Positions 41,071 through 49,950 are shown, numbered from the stretch's first letter. The stretch is 64,000 nt of DNA from Symbiodinium natans (GCA_905221605.1 CAJNDS010002359.1:181501-245500); one strand, 5' to 3'. Notes: generated by a model not told the origin, from the sequence alone. Numbers and translations are program-made.

Positions 41071-44000
41071 AGACCCCCGTTGAGCTTGAGAAGGCCCCAG
41101 TTGAGCTTGGAACGTCGCAGCTTGGAAGCCTAGAGACCCCCGTTGAGCTTGAGAAGGCCCCAGTTGAGCTTGGAACGTCGCAGCTTGGAAGCCTAGAGAC
41201 CCCCGTTGAGCTTGAGAAGGCCCCGTCGACGCTTGGTGAGCATGGATTGAGTGAATTTTATTTTCATGACATGAGCATGGCAGCCCCGCATGTGACACAT
41301 GGTAGCAGCTCTGAAGCCATGGACTGGTGGTTGCTGGACTCCGGAGCGTCGACGCACCTGATCAGCGAGGAGACACTGCAGCATGTGCAAGTGCTGAGCC
41401 TGAGTGAGCATGTTGGTAGAGATTGTGTGACTGCCACGGGTGCTTCCATAGGGGTTCAGAAGAGTGCTGTGGTTCGCGTTTGCTTTGCCGTTGAGAGATC
41501 CAGTCCTATCGTCGTTGAGTTCGAAGCCCTGGTTGCACCTGTGCGATTTAATCTCCTGAGCCTAGGACGACTCCTGAATAGGAATTGGACAGTCTCTTTT
41601 GCCCCCCATCTCCACGTGCAAGCTGGTGGTTTTAAATTTAAGGCTGTGTGGTCCAACAACTGTTGCTGGTTGCAAAGTCATGCGGTGGCACGGGCCTGTT
41701 TGGTGTCTCAACAGAGCGCAGCGCAGCAGATTGCAGACCCCTCGTGTACGAGGCCTTCCGCAGCCCGAGAAGATGGCCTCCTCCAGCGAAAGCGAAGTGG
41801 AATGGCGCATGGAAGGGAAGGACAAAGGGAAGCTGGTCCGGAGAGTCGTTGCGACTCAAGCGGCCTCAATCTCGGTGGGAGAAGAGGACTTCGAGGAGAG
41901 CACCCGGTTGGCCACAGCTACGTCCACGGAGACAGAGGGCGCAATCCTCTTGGTGCCCGCGGATGCCGAGTCCCAGGTGGTGTTGAAGCCGGGCGAGATC
42001 GAGACCCCAGGACCCGCCAAAGTTCCTCAGCAGAAGCCCATGCCAAAGAAGCCGAAAGTGAAGAAGATGCCCCAGAAGCCCCTCGTGAAGAGAATGCCAA
42101 AGGCAGCGAGCTCTTCGTCGACAAAGAGGACCCCCGTGAAGCTGGTGCCTCGTTCCGATCGCCAGCAGCCGTGGTTGACGTTGTGGAGTGCAAGTTCAAG
42201 GGCAGTGAAGAAGCAGAAGCTCAAGGAAAGCCGCATGACGTCAGCTGCAAGGTCCGATTTGAACCGCTTTCGCAAGGAGAAGAAGGGCCCAGAGAGACGG
42301 ACGCTGGAGGAGCACCTCAAGGAGCATTTTTTGCAGTGCCTGGACCGCAAGGCCCCCTACACTGTGACGACCATCTCCGAGATCATCAAGGAGAAAGCAA
42401 AGCCCTCGAGCCCACCGAGGAAGGAAGCCGACTCCCCGGGGTACCCGGAAAGGTTGCCTACCCCTCCGCGGGTTCCGCCACGTCGACGCTTGCCCACGCC
42501 TCCGAGGAATCCGACATCGCCAAGGGCCAGCGCATCACGGGCACCAGCTACGCCGCCAAAGACATCGCCATTGCCACCACCACCGACCAATCCCGGAACG
42601 CCTACTTCGAGTGGATGGAGTGTGGTGACGGACCGAAAGCGCTGAGTGCAGTCAGCCAGAAAGGATCTTCCCAGGCAGTGGCGAGCAGCAAAAGTCTTGA
42701 TGTGCTTGATGGTTGTGCTTGCGCTTGTGATGTTGGCATGAGTGGCATGGTTGGCATGAGTGGCATGGTTGGCATGAGTGGCATGGTTGAGCATGTGTGT
42801 GTTGGTGAGCTTGATCAGGAGAAAGCACCGGCCCCAGACGGCGACCAGGCGTGGTTGCTGCGTGGTGATCAGGAGTTGCTTCACCAGGAGTTGTGGGGAA
42901 AGGTTCACCGTGAGCATGTGTTGCGAAGTCATGTTCCTTTTAATTCCAGCTGTGAGCATTGCGTGCGTGGTAGAGGTCTTGAACCAGCTAGGAAAATCGA
43001 GAGGGATTCCGGAGAGGGAGCCCAAAAGGAGGTTCAGATCGACAAGTTCTTCTACAAGGGGATTTGGTTCCTGGTGTTGGTGCTTGTTGGTTGCTTTGCC
43101 ATCGGAACAGTGATGTACCGTGAAGTTTCAGGACCGCGTGGAGCAGCAGCGCGTGAGGTGATGCTTGGAGAGATGTCGGCGTGGGGACGTAGTGTTGGCT
43201 TGGTTGGAGTTGAAGCGCGTGACTTGTCGGTTTGCGTGAAGTCGGATCTTGAGGGGGTGGTGAAGAACCTTGCTCAGGGTTTTGCTGATACCATGACCGT
43301 TGGTGCGGTTGAGGTGTCCGATGTTCCGGTTGGTCGGCACGCCTCGGTCGCAGAGAGGGCCATCCGAACACTGAAGGAAAACGCGAACACGTTGTGCGCC
43401 GGATTGGAGCAAGTTGGCCTAGAGCCATGTGGCAGAGGAGTCAGCTTCCTTCTCTCTCACTGTGCTCAGGCACACAACCGCTACCAAATCCAGCCTGGAT
43501 CGGCAATGACTCCTGAACAACGTAGTTTAAGAACTATGAGGCAGCCTCGGGCGATATACGTCTGGGGAGCGTCAATCTTGGCCACACCTCCGCCGAGTCT
43601 ACGACAATTCATCACGGGCAGATATGGACAGGCTGCCTACTTAGGCCCTGAAGCCGCGGGTGGCAGCCATCTGGTGCAGTTCCGACTGAAGGATGGTTCG
43701 TTGAAGATTGCCCGATCAGCCCGAATCAGGATGTTGGTGCCCATGACCTTTGAGTTGTCAGCCTTGCGTGGTATTTGCCGTATGTTGCCCGAGCGTGCTG
43801 GTGACGTTGTGCGTGGCTTGCCAGCGGTTGATCAAGGGAACATGCGTGATCTTCCAATCCCAAACACCGAGACTCGCGGACCGCCAGCATCGTGGGTCGA
43901 GGAAAATGGCAGGACCCCGAGGTGTCGAGCGTGTCGATTGAGGGGTGTTCCGGCGGACAAGGCGTGGCACACTCAGAAGTGTCGTGACAGATACGCTGCG

Positions 44001-45014
44001 TACGTGAAGAGCTCTTTTGATCCGAATCAGTTTGTGCTTGAAGATGCCCAGCATGAGTTGGAGATCGAAGGAGTTGAGCTTGATCTTGGTTCGCGTGCTT
44101 TTGGTGAGCTTGACGTCGGGTTGGAGTTGCCTGATGATGTGCAGGACTATGAACCGACTGAAGATGAGGGAGAGCGAGGCCTCGGTGAGTCCTTCTTGCC
44201 TGAAGGGGTGCTTGAGGGTGAACTTCGTCCCGGAGACTCTGTTGGAGTTGAACCTGCAGCTTCAGAAGAGGCTGACTTCATGGAAGTTGAGCCAGAAAGC
44301 CTGGATCGGGTGCCAGAGCTAGAGTCCGATGCCATGGTCAACAACGTCTTGTTCCGTGAGTCGTTGGGTTTCGCCGCTGTTGCAAATCCCAGTACCGGAG
44401 GACAGACAGTGAAGCTTGGTGGTGAGACTCTTGTGGTTGAAATGCCCTCATCTTCCAAGGATGATGTCACCGGACATGCATTGGACCTTGGTCTGACATA
44501 CGAAGGCATGTTGCGTGAGTTGAGTGCGCTTGAGTCCCTTGCAGTCGGTGATGTGATTTGGCATGTGGATCCGAAGCAGAAAGTGATATCCACAAGATGG
44601 GTGTCTAATGCAAAGCTGGAGCGGGTTGACGGCAAAGAAAGACCACTGGTCCGTTGTCGGGTTGTTGCGCGTGATTTCGCCCAGGGAGCAACGGCTGCTC
44701 AGCTTGGCATTTCTGCGGCGACCAGCTCAGCCGAGGCATTGAGGACCTTCCTCTTTTATGCCGGCTCGAAGAGGCAGAACGTCGTAGGCCCTAGTCGTAG
44801 GCCTCGACGTCAGTACGGCGTTCTTGTTCGCAGAGTTAGAAGAGGAAGACGGCACGGTGGTGGTGCGGCTCCCTGCTGGAGTTACCGGTCCCAATGGACG
44901 CCCTGGGTTCATGCGACTTCGCAAGGCTCTTTATGGGTTGAGAGCCGCGGCCCAGACTTGGGCTCGTCATCTCGCAAAGCTCCTCAAGCGTCTCTGCGAC
45001 CTCACTCCATGTGA
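40974..45014 (+). CDS. pol: Copia Pol: protease, integrase, N-terminal reverse transcriptase
   Basis: The protease has LDSGASTHLI (about 41335-41362) followed by FNLLSLGRLL. The integrase has an N-terminal zinc-like H ... H ... CEHC (about 42905-42970) and the DDE core. D1 is in VQIDKFFYKG (43041), D2 in VKSDLEG (43245) and E in AERAIRTLKE (43353). Exactly 35 residues separate D2 and E. The RT begins with WVSNAKLERVDGKERPLVRC and RVVARDFAQG. The frame leaves the true coding path at a 13-bp duplication (44782-44803); the last ~75 codons to 45014 are out of phase. Between 41770 and 42640 this frame looks unnatural and another frame looks real. Confidence 0.8.
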   Translation: MGSLWKVVVVGETPVELEKAPVELGTSQLGSLETPVELEKAPVELGTSQLGSLETPVELEKAPVELGTSQLGSLETPVELEKAPSTLGEHGLSEFYFHDMSMAAPHVTHGSSSEAMDWWLLDSGASTHLISEETLQHVQVLSLSEHVGRDCVTATGASIGVQKSAVVRVCFAVERSSPIVVEFEALVAPVRFNLLSLGRLLNRNWTVSFAPHLHVQAGGFKFKAVWSNNCCWLQSHAVARACLVSQQSAAQQIADPSCTRPSAAREDGLLQRKRSGMAHGREGQREAGPESRCDSSGLNLGGRRGLRGEHPVGHSYVHGDRGRNPLGARGCRVPGGVEAGRDRDPRTRQSSSAEAHAKEAESEEDAPEAPREENAKGSELFVDKEDPREAGASFRSPAAVVDVVECKFKGSEEAEAQGKPHDVSCKVRFEPLSQGEEGPRETDAGGAPQGAFFAVPGPQGPLHCDDHLRDHQGESKALEPTEEGSRLPGVPGKVAYPSAGSATSTLAHASEESDIAKGQRITGTSYAAKDIAIATTTDQSRNAYFEWMECGDGPKALSAVSQKGSSQAVASSKSLDVLDGCACACDVGMSGMVGMSGMVGMSGMVEHVCVGELDQEKAPAPDGDQAWLLRGDQELLHQELWGKVHREHVLRSHVPFNSSCEHCVRGRGLEPARKIERDSGEGAQKEVQIDKFFYKGIWFLVLVLVGCFAIGTVMYREVSGPRGAAAREVMLGEMSAWGRSVGLVGVEARDLSVCVKSDLEGVVKNLAQGFADTMTVGAVEVSDVPVGRHASVAERAIRTLKENANTLCAGLEQVGLEPCGRGVSFLLSHCAQAHNRYQIQPGSAMTPEQRSLRTMRQPRAIYVWGASILATPPPSLRQFITGRYGQAAYLGPEAAGGSHLVQFRLKDGSLKIARSARIRMLVPMTFELSALRGICRMLPERAGDVVRGLPAVDQGNMRDLPIPNTETRGPPASWVEENGRTPRCRACRLRGVPADKAWHTQKCRDRYAAYVKSSFDPNQFVLEDAQHELEIEGVELDLGSRAFGELDVGLELPDDVQDYEPTEDEGERGLGESFLPEGVLEGELRPGDSVGVEPAASEEADFMEVEPESLDRVPELESDAMVNNVLFRESLGFAAVANPSTGGQTVKLGGETLVVEMPSSSKDDVTGHALDLGLTYEGMLRELSALESLAVGDVIWHVDPKQKVISTRWVSNAKLERVDGKERPLVRCRVVARDFAQGATAAQLGISAATSSAEALRTFLFYAGSKRQNVVGPSRRPRRQYGVLVRRVRRGRRHGGGAAPCWSYRSQWTPWVHATSQGSLWVESRGPDLGSSSRKAPQASLRPHSM
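41007..41227 (+). repeat. 63-bp (21-codon) tandem repeat at the Gag-Pol overlap
   Basis: GAGACCCCCGTTGAG starts at 41007, 41070, 41133 and 41196, giving about 3.5 units. In the Pol frame each unit encodes ETPVELEKAPVELGTSQLG plus SL. In the Gag frame each unit ends in TAG. Confidence 0.97.
41770..42645 (+). CDS. overlapping ORF inside Copia Pol, basic Pro-rich protein
   Basis: In the frame one base off Pol, an uninterrupted stretch begins near MASSSESEVEWRMEGKDKGK (ATG about 41773) and ends in TAG-independent TGA 42643-42645. It is Lys/Pro-rich (KPMPKKPKVKKMPQKPLVK), then has a clear helical segment (LEEHLKEHFLQCLDRKAPYT, VTTISEIIKEK) and a Pro/Ser tail. Its natural composition contrasts with the Ala/Glu/Gly-rich shadow in the Pol frame, and it sits exactly between protease and integrase. 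It may be an inserted or captured segment, or a true second ORF. No domain recognised. Confidence 0.5.
   Translation, partial: KMASSSESEVEWRMEGKDKGKLVRRVVATQAASISVGEEDFEESTRLATATSTETEGAILLVPADAESQVVLKPGEIETPGPAKVPQQKPMPKKPKVKKMPQKPLVKRMPKAASSSSTKRTPVKLVPRSDRQQPWLTLWSASSRAVKKQKLKESRMTSAARSDLNRFRKEKKGPERRTLEEHLKEHFLQCLDRKAPYTVTTISEIIKEKAKPSSPPRKEADSPGYPERLPTPPRVPPRRRLPTPPRNPTSPRASASRAPATPPKTSPLPPPPTNPGTPTSSGWSVVTDRKR
44782..44803 (+). other. 13-bp tandem duplication that shifts the RT frame
   Basis: TCGTAGGCC occurs at 44782-44790 and again at 44795-44803. The first copy joined straight to what follows the second would keep one frame through the conserved LDVSTAFL block. The extra 13 bases move that block into the +1 frame. 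Confidence 0.8.
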
Positions 45015-45522
45015 AACAGAGCCATGCCTCTTCTCAGGTGTGGTTCTCGGTGGACAGAGGGTGGCAGTGTTGTGCTACGTAGACGATCTCCTCATCAGCG
45101 GCGACAGCGACGAGGCCATCTACTACGTGGTGGAGAAGCTTAAGAGCGCAGTGAAGATCAAGGTGACCGCTGACTTGGATCGTGATCAGCAAATCACGTT
45201 TCTTCGTCGTCAAATCACCAGGAAGAAGGGCGAGGACTCTTTGGTGATTGGCATGGCAGGCGAGTACTACCAGGAGATCTATGAGGGTTTTGGGCTTGGG
45301 AAGAGTCCGAAGTCTTGCCCGACGCCGCCGAATCTTCGAGAACTTTACGACAGAGAAGAAGAAGTCTTGGAGCGGGAGTTGAGCTCAGAAGCTGCTGCTC
45401 GATATCGCTCTACGCTGGGACGCCTTTCATGGTTGGCCATGACGCGCGTGGATCTAGCATATTATGTTTCCATGCTATCTTCGGCATGTTCAGGACTTTC
45501 GACAAATCGTCCATCCAGTTGA
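44795..45522 (+). pseudogene. pol: Copia reverse transcriptase core, out of frame with upstream Pol
   Basis: LDVSTAFLFAELEEEDG (the first catalytic Asp block), then LRKALYGLRAAAQTWARHL, the catalytic YVDD at 45076-45087 (CYVDDLLISGD) and GRLSWLAMTRVDLAYYVSML, the RT-RNase H connection typical of Copia. The frame then breaks near 45490 and ends at 45522 with unrelated residues. All RT catalytic residues are present. It is disconnected from the integrase part only by the 13-bp duplication. Confidence 0.8.
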
Positions 45523-45524
45523 TG

Positions 45525-46110
45525 AACGGAGCCTTCGGTTGGATTGCTACGTGGATGCGTCATGGGGCAGTGAGAGGAGCGTTGATCGCAAGAGTGTGAG
45601 CGGTGGTTGCATCATGCTTGGTGGTTTCTGCATGAAAGCGTGGTCACGGCTTCAACAAGCTGTCGCTCTTAGCTCAGCAGAGTCGGAGTTGTATGGATTG
45701 GTTGAGGGAGCAAAGGAATCACTTTCAATCCGAAGGGCAATTCCCACGTGTTTGGATGGGAGGAGTTGTGCGCACCGCACCTCTTTTGCGACTCCGAGGC
45801 CGCCATTGCCATCAGCAGGGCTGACGGATTGAGGCGTGTCAGACATATAGATCTGAGAGCATGCTTTATACAAGATCAGCTCCGACAGCGACTTCTCTTC
45901 ATCTTCGGAGTGCGAGGAGCATCCAACGTCGCCGACCTCTTCACAAAATCGTTAGATGCCCGGACTACGTTGAAACACATGTTGAGCCTTGGTTTGTCCG
46001 AAGTCACTGTTGCAGCTTGCGTTGGTGAGTTGGCGTGTTTCGTTGGCTTGCTTGGTGCTGCTGTGGCTGGCAAGGATCATGTATCTCTTGCAGATCGGTA
46101 TCGTTTGATG
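45525..46110 (+). pseudogene. pol: Copia RNase H in two frames
   Basis: One frame (to about 45742) encodes LDCYVDASWGS, RKSVSGGCIMLGG and QQAVALSSAESELYGLVEGA, the first two-thirds of Copia RNase H. After a frame change near 45742 the rest follows: LFCDSEAAIAISRADG, RRVRHIDLRACFIQ and ASNVADLFTKSLD (ending about 45960). Non-domain sequence follows in the same frame. Two breaks flank the domain, so the enzyme cannot be made as one piece. Confidence 0.8.
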
Positions 46111-46210
46111 GAGTTTGCCAAGTGGTTGGTGGTTGAGTTCTGTGCGCCTCCCATGTCGAGCATGTTGGCTGCGTCGCGAGCGTGCTCCTGGGTTGGTGTG
46201 TTGACCGTCA

Positions 46211-46765
46211 GTGAGGCAGATGACGGCGGAGACCCGGCCACTACAGCGCAGCTTCAACAGATCTGCGCTCTCCACATCCGCAGGGGGGGGTTTCGTCTAC
46301 TTGCGGGCCAGTACTCCGTGCACCGGTGGTTGTCTGTACCAGCATCTACATGCACGTGATCCAGCCTACAGACGCGGTCGCTTGGCACGGCACTGGTCGC
46401 TACACAGGAAGCTGTGGAAGGCTTTTATGTCGCTGTGTGACTACGTCCATGCTTGGTCGATCGAGTGGCCCCGAGCCTGTGCTTACTGGTCATGGAACCA
46501 GACTATCCGTTTTCTGCAGTCGCGACCGTACATGTTGCACGATGTGTTGGTTGACGGTTGCTCGCTTGGCATGCGTGGTCGAGATGGCGAGTTGATCTAC
46601 AAACGTTGGCGTGTCATCACGACGATGGAGTCGGTTGCTCGCAGCTTGTCGGTCTTTCGGTGCCCAGGTGATGGTCATCTACATTCCGCCAACTTCGATC
46701 TCAAGAATACCCAACACTACCCGGAGAAGTTGACGAACGCTTTCTTGCACGCGTTAAACGCATGA
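46211..46765 (+). CDS. methyltransferase-like accessory domain of the Copia element
   Basis: The open frame contains FVYLRASTPCTGGCLYQ (Cys 46319-46321), a PC-x-G-G motif reminiscent of motif IV of C5-cytosine methyltransferases. After a helical stretch (HWSLHRKLWKAFMSLCDYVH) comes AWSIEWPRACAYWSW (about 46451-46495), in the place of motif VI, and then VDGCSLGM with KRWRVITT. It ends with TGA at 46763-46765. It sits between RNase H and the membrane ORF of the element. No AdoMet-binding Gly-rich motif is obvious, so it may be divergent or inactive. Cytosine methyltransferases carried by dinoflagellate retrotransposons have been reported, which makes the reading plausible. Confidence 0.55.
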   Translation: MRQMTAETRPLQRSFNRSALSTSAGGGFVYLRASTPCTGGCLYQHLHARDPAYRRGRLARHWSLHRKLWKAFMSLCDYVHAWSIEWPRACAYWSWNQTIRFLQSRPYMLHDVLVDGCSLGMRGRDGELIYKRWRVITTMESVARSLSVFRCPGDGHLHSANFDLKNTQHYPEKLTNAFLHALNA

Positions 46766-46841
46766 CGCCGCGAGATTTGCTCAAAGTTTTTTCCTCCTTT
46801 TACTTTGCCTTCGGTACGGTGTATAGAGCATAGGACGTGCC

Positions 46842-47249
46842 ATGGCTGATATGGTTGAGGTTGAAAACGCTGTGAGGCGCACTTGGGTTCGAGAGCTCTG
46901 GATGCAATGGGTTCCTCAGCAGCAGGTGGAAGTCAGTTTGATCGCCTTCCTTGTGATGTTTTCCTTGGCGATGCTTGGCAACTTCCTCGCTGGAATCTTT
47001 GTGCAGCAATACCGACAGCGTCACCGCCATATCCTATCTTTGAGTGAGCTTCTTACCTTTCTTCCGGTGGAACAAAGTCGGAGAGCCATTATCACTACGC
47101 GGCATGGATACGCCTTTCATGTTCGCAGCGATTGCCCCGCCCTGCGCAATACCCACCCAGGCAATCTGCAGCGTCGAGTTGCTTGTGAGCTTTGTCTGCA
47201 ATACTTGCGCGTGGACCAGCCGACACCCACCGTGTCGAGGGGGGTGTAG
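46842..47249 (+). CDS. small membrane protein ORF at the Copia 3' end
   Basis: 135 codons from ATG 46842 to TAG 47247-47249. Residues about 30-55 form one strong transmembrane segment (VSLIAFLVMFSLAMLGNFLA plus GIFVQQY). The C-terminal part has TTRHGYAFHVRSDCPALRN and ACELCLQYL, a small Cys/His cluster that could bind zinc. It is intact, unlike the RT. Its position after Pol resembles an accessory or env-like ORF, although one TM segment and no signal peptide do not make it an envelope protein. Function unknown. Confidence 0.6.
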   Translation: MADMVEVENAVRRTWVRELWMQWVPQQQVEVSLIAFLVMFSLAMLGNFLAGIFVQQYRQRHRHILSLSELLTFLPVEQSRRAIITTRHGYAFHVRSDCPALRNTHPGNLQRRVACELCLQYLRVDQPTPTVSRGV

Positions 47250-47645
47250 AAGTTCGAGAACTGTGCGTCATCCTGTGAGGGTGCGACACGGTGAGTTTTG
47301 CAGTTTGCAGTTTTGTGTGCATAGCTTGGAGTCTGCTCAGCTTTTGAAGTTTTCCCAGTAGCCTGAGTACGATTAGTGGTGCAGGAACGTTTTGCCTCGT
47401 AGGGAACCACTCTCGTCGAGTTTCGTGACTTGAGGGTAGTTTTGGAGGTCTTTTAAGCCGAGCTGTCAAGTTGGAGAGCTGTGATACGTTTTCCATTTTG
47501 GCTCAAGACGAGCACTGGTGTGAGTGCTGCAAGCCAAAACAGAAGTGTTGTCCGAGTGTCTGAGCTTGTTTGCTTGGTTTGGACTTGTGTGAGTTGGCTT
47601 GGTTGTATCCTTGGTGCCTTGCTTGGCATCTTGGGTTTTTAACGA
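47236..47645 (+). repeat. probable Copia 3' LTR with upstream polypurine tract
   Basis: GAGGGGGG, a polypurine tract (about 47236-47245), overlaps the end of the membrane ORF. It is followed by TGTAGAAGTTCGAGAAC, a possible LTR start, and T/G-rich sequence to about 47645, where minus-strand coding resumes. The exact end is not defined, because no second LTR is present for comparison. Confidence 0.5.
47493..47507 (+). promoter_or_regulatory. dinoflagellate spliced-leader relic
   Basis: CCATTTTGGCTCAAG is identical to the last 15 bases of the 22-base dinoflagellate spliced leader. The upstream bases (ACGTTTT) match its 5' part poorly. It lies inside the probable LTR, in the same orientation as the element. 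Confidence 0.65.
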
Positions 47646-47649
47646 AGTC

Positions 47650-48342
47650 AGCTGTATACGGTGAACGCAGTCGGAGAAGGCGGAGGCTCGCGAGTGGGAA
47701 GTCTCCAACTGCATGGACGTTGTAAGTGCATTCGTCAAGAGGCGTGACTCCAAAGAACGCTCCGGCGTGTTCCCCCGTGGGAATCGCGAAGAAGGGCATT
47801 CCCCTCAAACCTTCAGAGAGAAGACGGAACCAGTGCGAATTAACTGATGCAAGACAGGCCACAGACTGGATAGCCAGTTGGCACCAATGAAGCATGTGCC
47901 AATGAAAGTCTAGGCCGCCCGAGACCTGGCCAATCTTTATTCCTTGGCTTAAGCTCCATCCCAGCCAAGCTTGGAAGGCATCAGCAGCATTTTCAGTGCC
48001 ATGAACGCTCTGCAGTGGCAGGGCAAGAACAACTTTGATGGTGCAAAGATCAACAAGAATGCGTTGCGCGACTGACGATGCCAGTCTTTGCACAGGGTCC
48101 TCTCCACCTCCGCAAAGAGAAATTAGAGGGTCATTGCCTCGGACCAGCGTCAAGGCCACGGGGGACAAATCCAAGGACAGGGCTTGCGGCAGAGCAAGAG
48201 TACGGGCGTACTCAAGCTGCCTTGGGTCGCTGTCAAGGCAATCTTCCTCTGTTGACACAAGTTGGGCCGTAAGGCAGCGAGTCGTACAGTGTGGCGGCAG
48301 GAAAGTGACGTTGTGGAGCAGCCTCAGACCCCCATGAGCCAA
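47650..48342 (-). CDS. giant-gene segment on the far side of the Copia element
   Basis: The minus-strand frame from 48342 is natural down to about 47650 (FHWHMLHWCQLAIQSVACLA, HWFRLLSEGLRGMPFFAIP, GAFFGVTPLDECTYNVHAVG, FPLASLRLLRLR). Beyond that it runs into element sequence. Orientation and style match the large minus-strand ORF that is cut at 39659. The simplest reading is one gene interrupted by the Copia insertion, possibly with some loss. No domain recognised. Confidence 0.5.
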
Positions 48343-48416
48343 AGCACTACTACGCTAGTGTGAGCCAAAAAGGCGGCAAGGAGACGTTGCCAACAGCAAA
48401 GCCAGCCGTCCTAGCA

Positions 48417-49384
48417 TCAAAGTAGGCTGTGGGAGGCAGAGACCAATCTAAACAGGTGACCTTCGAAGGTGAGGCACTTGTACTTTAGAAGTATCCTCGC
48501 ATCCTCATGGAACGCTGTTTGGATTTTGGTACATGTGTCCGCAACAAAGCCCTGCTTATCGCAAAGTACGAAAGCCCGACTTTCAAGGTAACCACTCCGT
48601 TGCCGCATGTGTTGCACAATTAGTATTTGCAGCATTAGCACCGGCAGCATTGGATCAATTGTGAGATTGAGAGGGAGCATCCCATCAGGTGGATTGACAA
48701 TACAGAGGCGCCTGCTAAAGTAAGACCCTACCAGGACCGGATGCGCCTCTACCATGTGCTCAAAGGAGGGGAAGGCAACAGCAATAAAGACCGTGCCAAC
48801 AGGCCAATCAACAAGAAAGCTGACTAACGGGACAGCGAAGGTCAGTCCCTGGACAACTACTTGGATTTGCACCAGATTGAGATCGAGTCGGAAGGCCATG
48901 TTCTCCAGGAGGAGCGGAAGAAGCTCAGCGCCTAGTTGGGTAGATTCGAGGAGGTACCATTCTCCATGTGTGTAGGGTGAACAACACATGGTGTACTTGA
49001 GCATGCATCCAAACTCAAGTCCAACTTCAACGAGGAGGGCAGCGAGCTCAACCGAAGAAAGAACACCTCGTAGCTGCCCAGGGTGGTAGTGGCAATTCTG
49101 CAAGATGCATGCAATGTTACCGGGAGCGCAATTATATGCGCCTGCCCGATGTGGCCAGCAAGTACATTATGCCACGCCACACTCACCGACCCCATAGCGC
49201 GCAGATTTTGCAACCCCCATTGCTGCCACTCAAGGCATCCGCATCCATCTATCTCCCTTAACTGGAGGGCAAGTCCCTTGGACCAACAGCGGTGGATAAG
49301 CTGGAGAGCAGCCCCAACCAATTCGGAGGACTTTACGTCGGCATCCAAGTGTGCACGAATGGAGACCGTGCCGGCCAGCTGCAT
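48417..49384 (-). CDS. upstream giant-gene segment, two frames
   Basis: From 49384 to about 49080 one frame is natural (VSIRAHLDADVKSSELVGAA, GLQNLRAMGSVSVAWHNVLA). From about 49075 to 48417 another takes over (LRGVLSSVELAALLVEVGLE, FRLDLNLVQIQVVVQGLTFA, DWPVGTVFIAVAFPSFEHMV, AHPVLVGSYFSRRLCIVNPP, KYKCLTFEGHLFRLVSAS). A frameshift near 49080 separates them. Its upstream end stops where the A-rich repeat begins. It looks like the 5' visible part of the same giant minus-strand protein; no domain recognised. Confidence 0.5.
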
Positions 49385-49950
49385 AATGTTAAGACGTTAA
49401 TGCTATGGAAATGTAGAGGATTTTCAAAATAATTTAATTAGGAAAAGAATAGGAATAGAATAGGAATCAAATAGGATAGGAAATTAGCACCCCATAAAAA
49501 ACAGGAATGGAAATAGGAAACAAAAAGGAAAAAATAGGATGCAAAATAGGAATCAAATAGATAAAAAAATAGACGAAAAATAGGTCTTGGAATCAGAAAT
49601 TTCTCAAAAAGGAAGAAAAAATTAGGAATCTAGGTAGGAAAAATAGGAAAACATAGGAAACACATAGGAAATACATAGGAAATACAAAGATCTTGAAGCC
49701 AGGAGTACAAAAAACTAGGGAAAATTGAAACAAAAATGGGAAAAACGTAGCAAGTATATGGGAAATACAAAGGAAGAGTTCAGAAAAAGAACAGGTGAGA
49801 CAGGGATTAAAGGGATCAAACAAGGATGGCATAGGACCGATACGATAGGACATGCGTTAACAAACAGGGCAAGAACGAACACAAGAGACACTACACACAT
49901 CAGAGGCAAAGCGGGTTGTGCAAAGGAAAGAGAGAAGATAGTAAGGGATT
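49385..49950. repeat. dispersed A-rich TAGGAAA repeat, copy 2
   Basis: It begins TTAAGACGTTAATGCTATGG, then AAATGT and TTTAATTAGGAAA, the same order as at 6730. AATAGGAAA-rich sequence follows, fading after about 49830. Confidence 0.6.

Larger units (their letters stand above)
39660..47645 (+). mobile_element. Copia-type LTR retrotransposon, defective, no 5' LTR seen
   Basis: Order: Gag with zinc knuckle, protease, integrase, reverse transcriptase, RNase H, methyltransferase-like ORF, small membrane ORF, polypurine tract (GAGGGGGG near 47236) and a T/G-rich probable 3' LTR. PR-IN-RT-RH order is the hallmark of Copia (Ty1) elements. The left border near 39660 joins Gag directly to the interrupted minus-strand gene with no copy of the 3' LTR sequence, so the 5' LTR is absent. 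Several frame disruptions in RT/RH show that it is dead. Confidence 0.85.

Noticed and set aside
46842-47249. Retroviral-type envelope gene
   Set aside because: Only one transmembrane segment, no signal peptide, 135 residues; called a small membrane protein instead.
48360-48382. Spliced-leader-like sequence on the minus strand (TGAGCCAAAAAGGC complement)
   Set aside because: Several mismatches to the spliced leader, including inside the conserved TTTTGG core; chance cannot be excluded.
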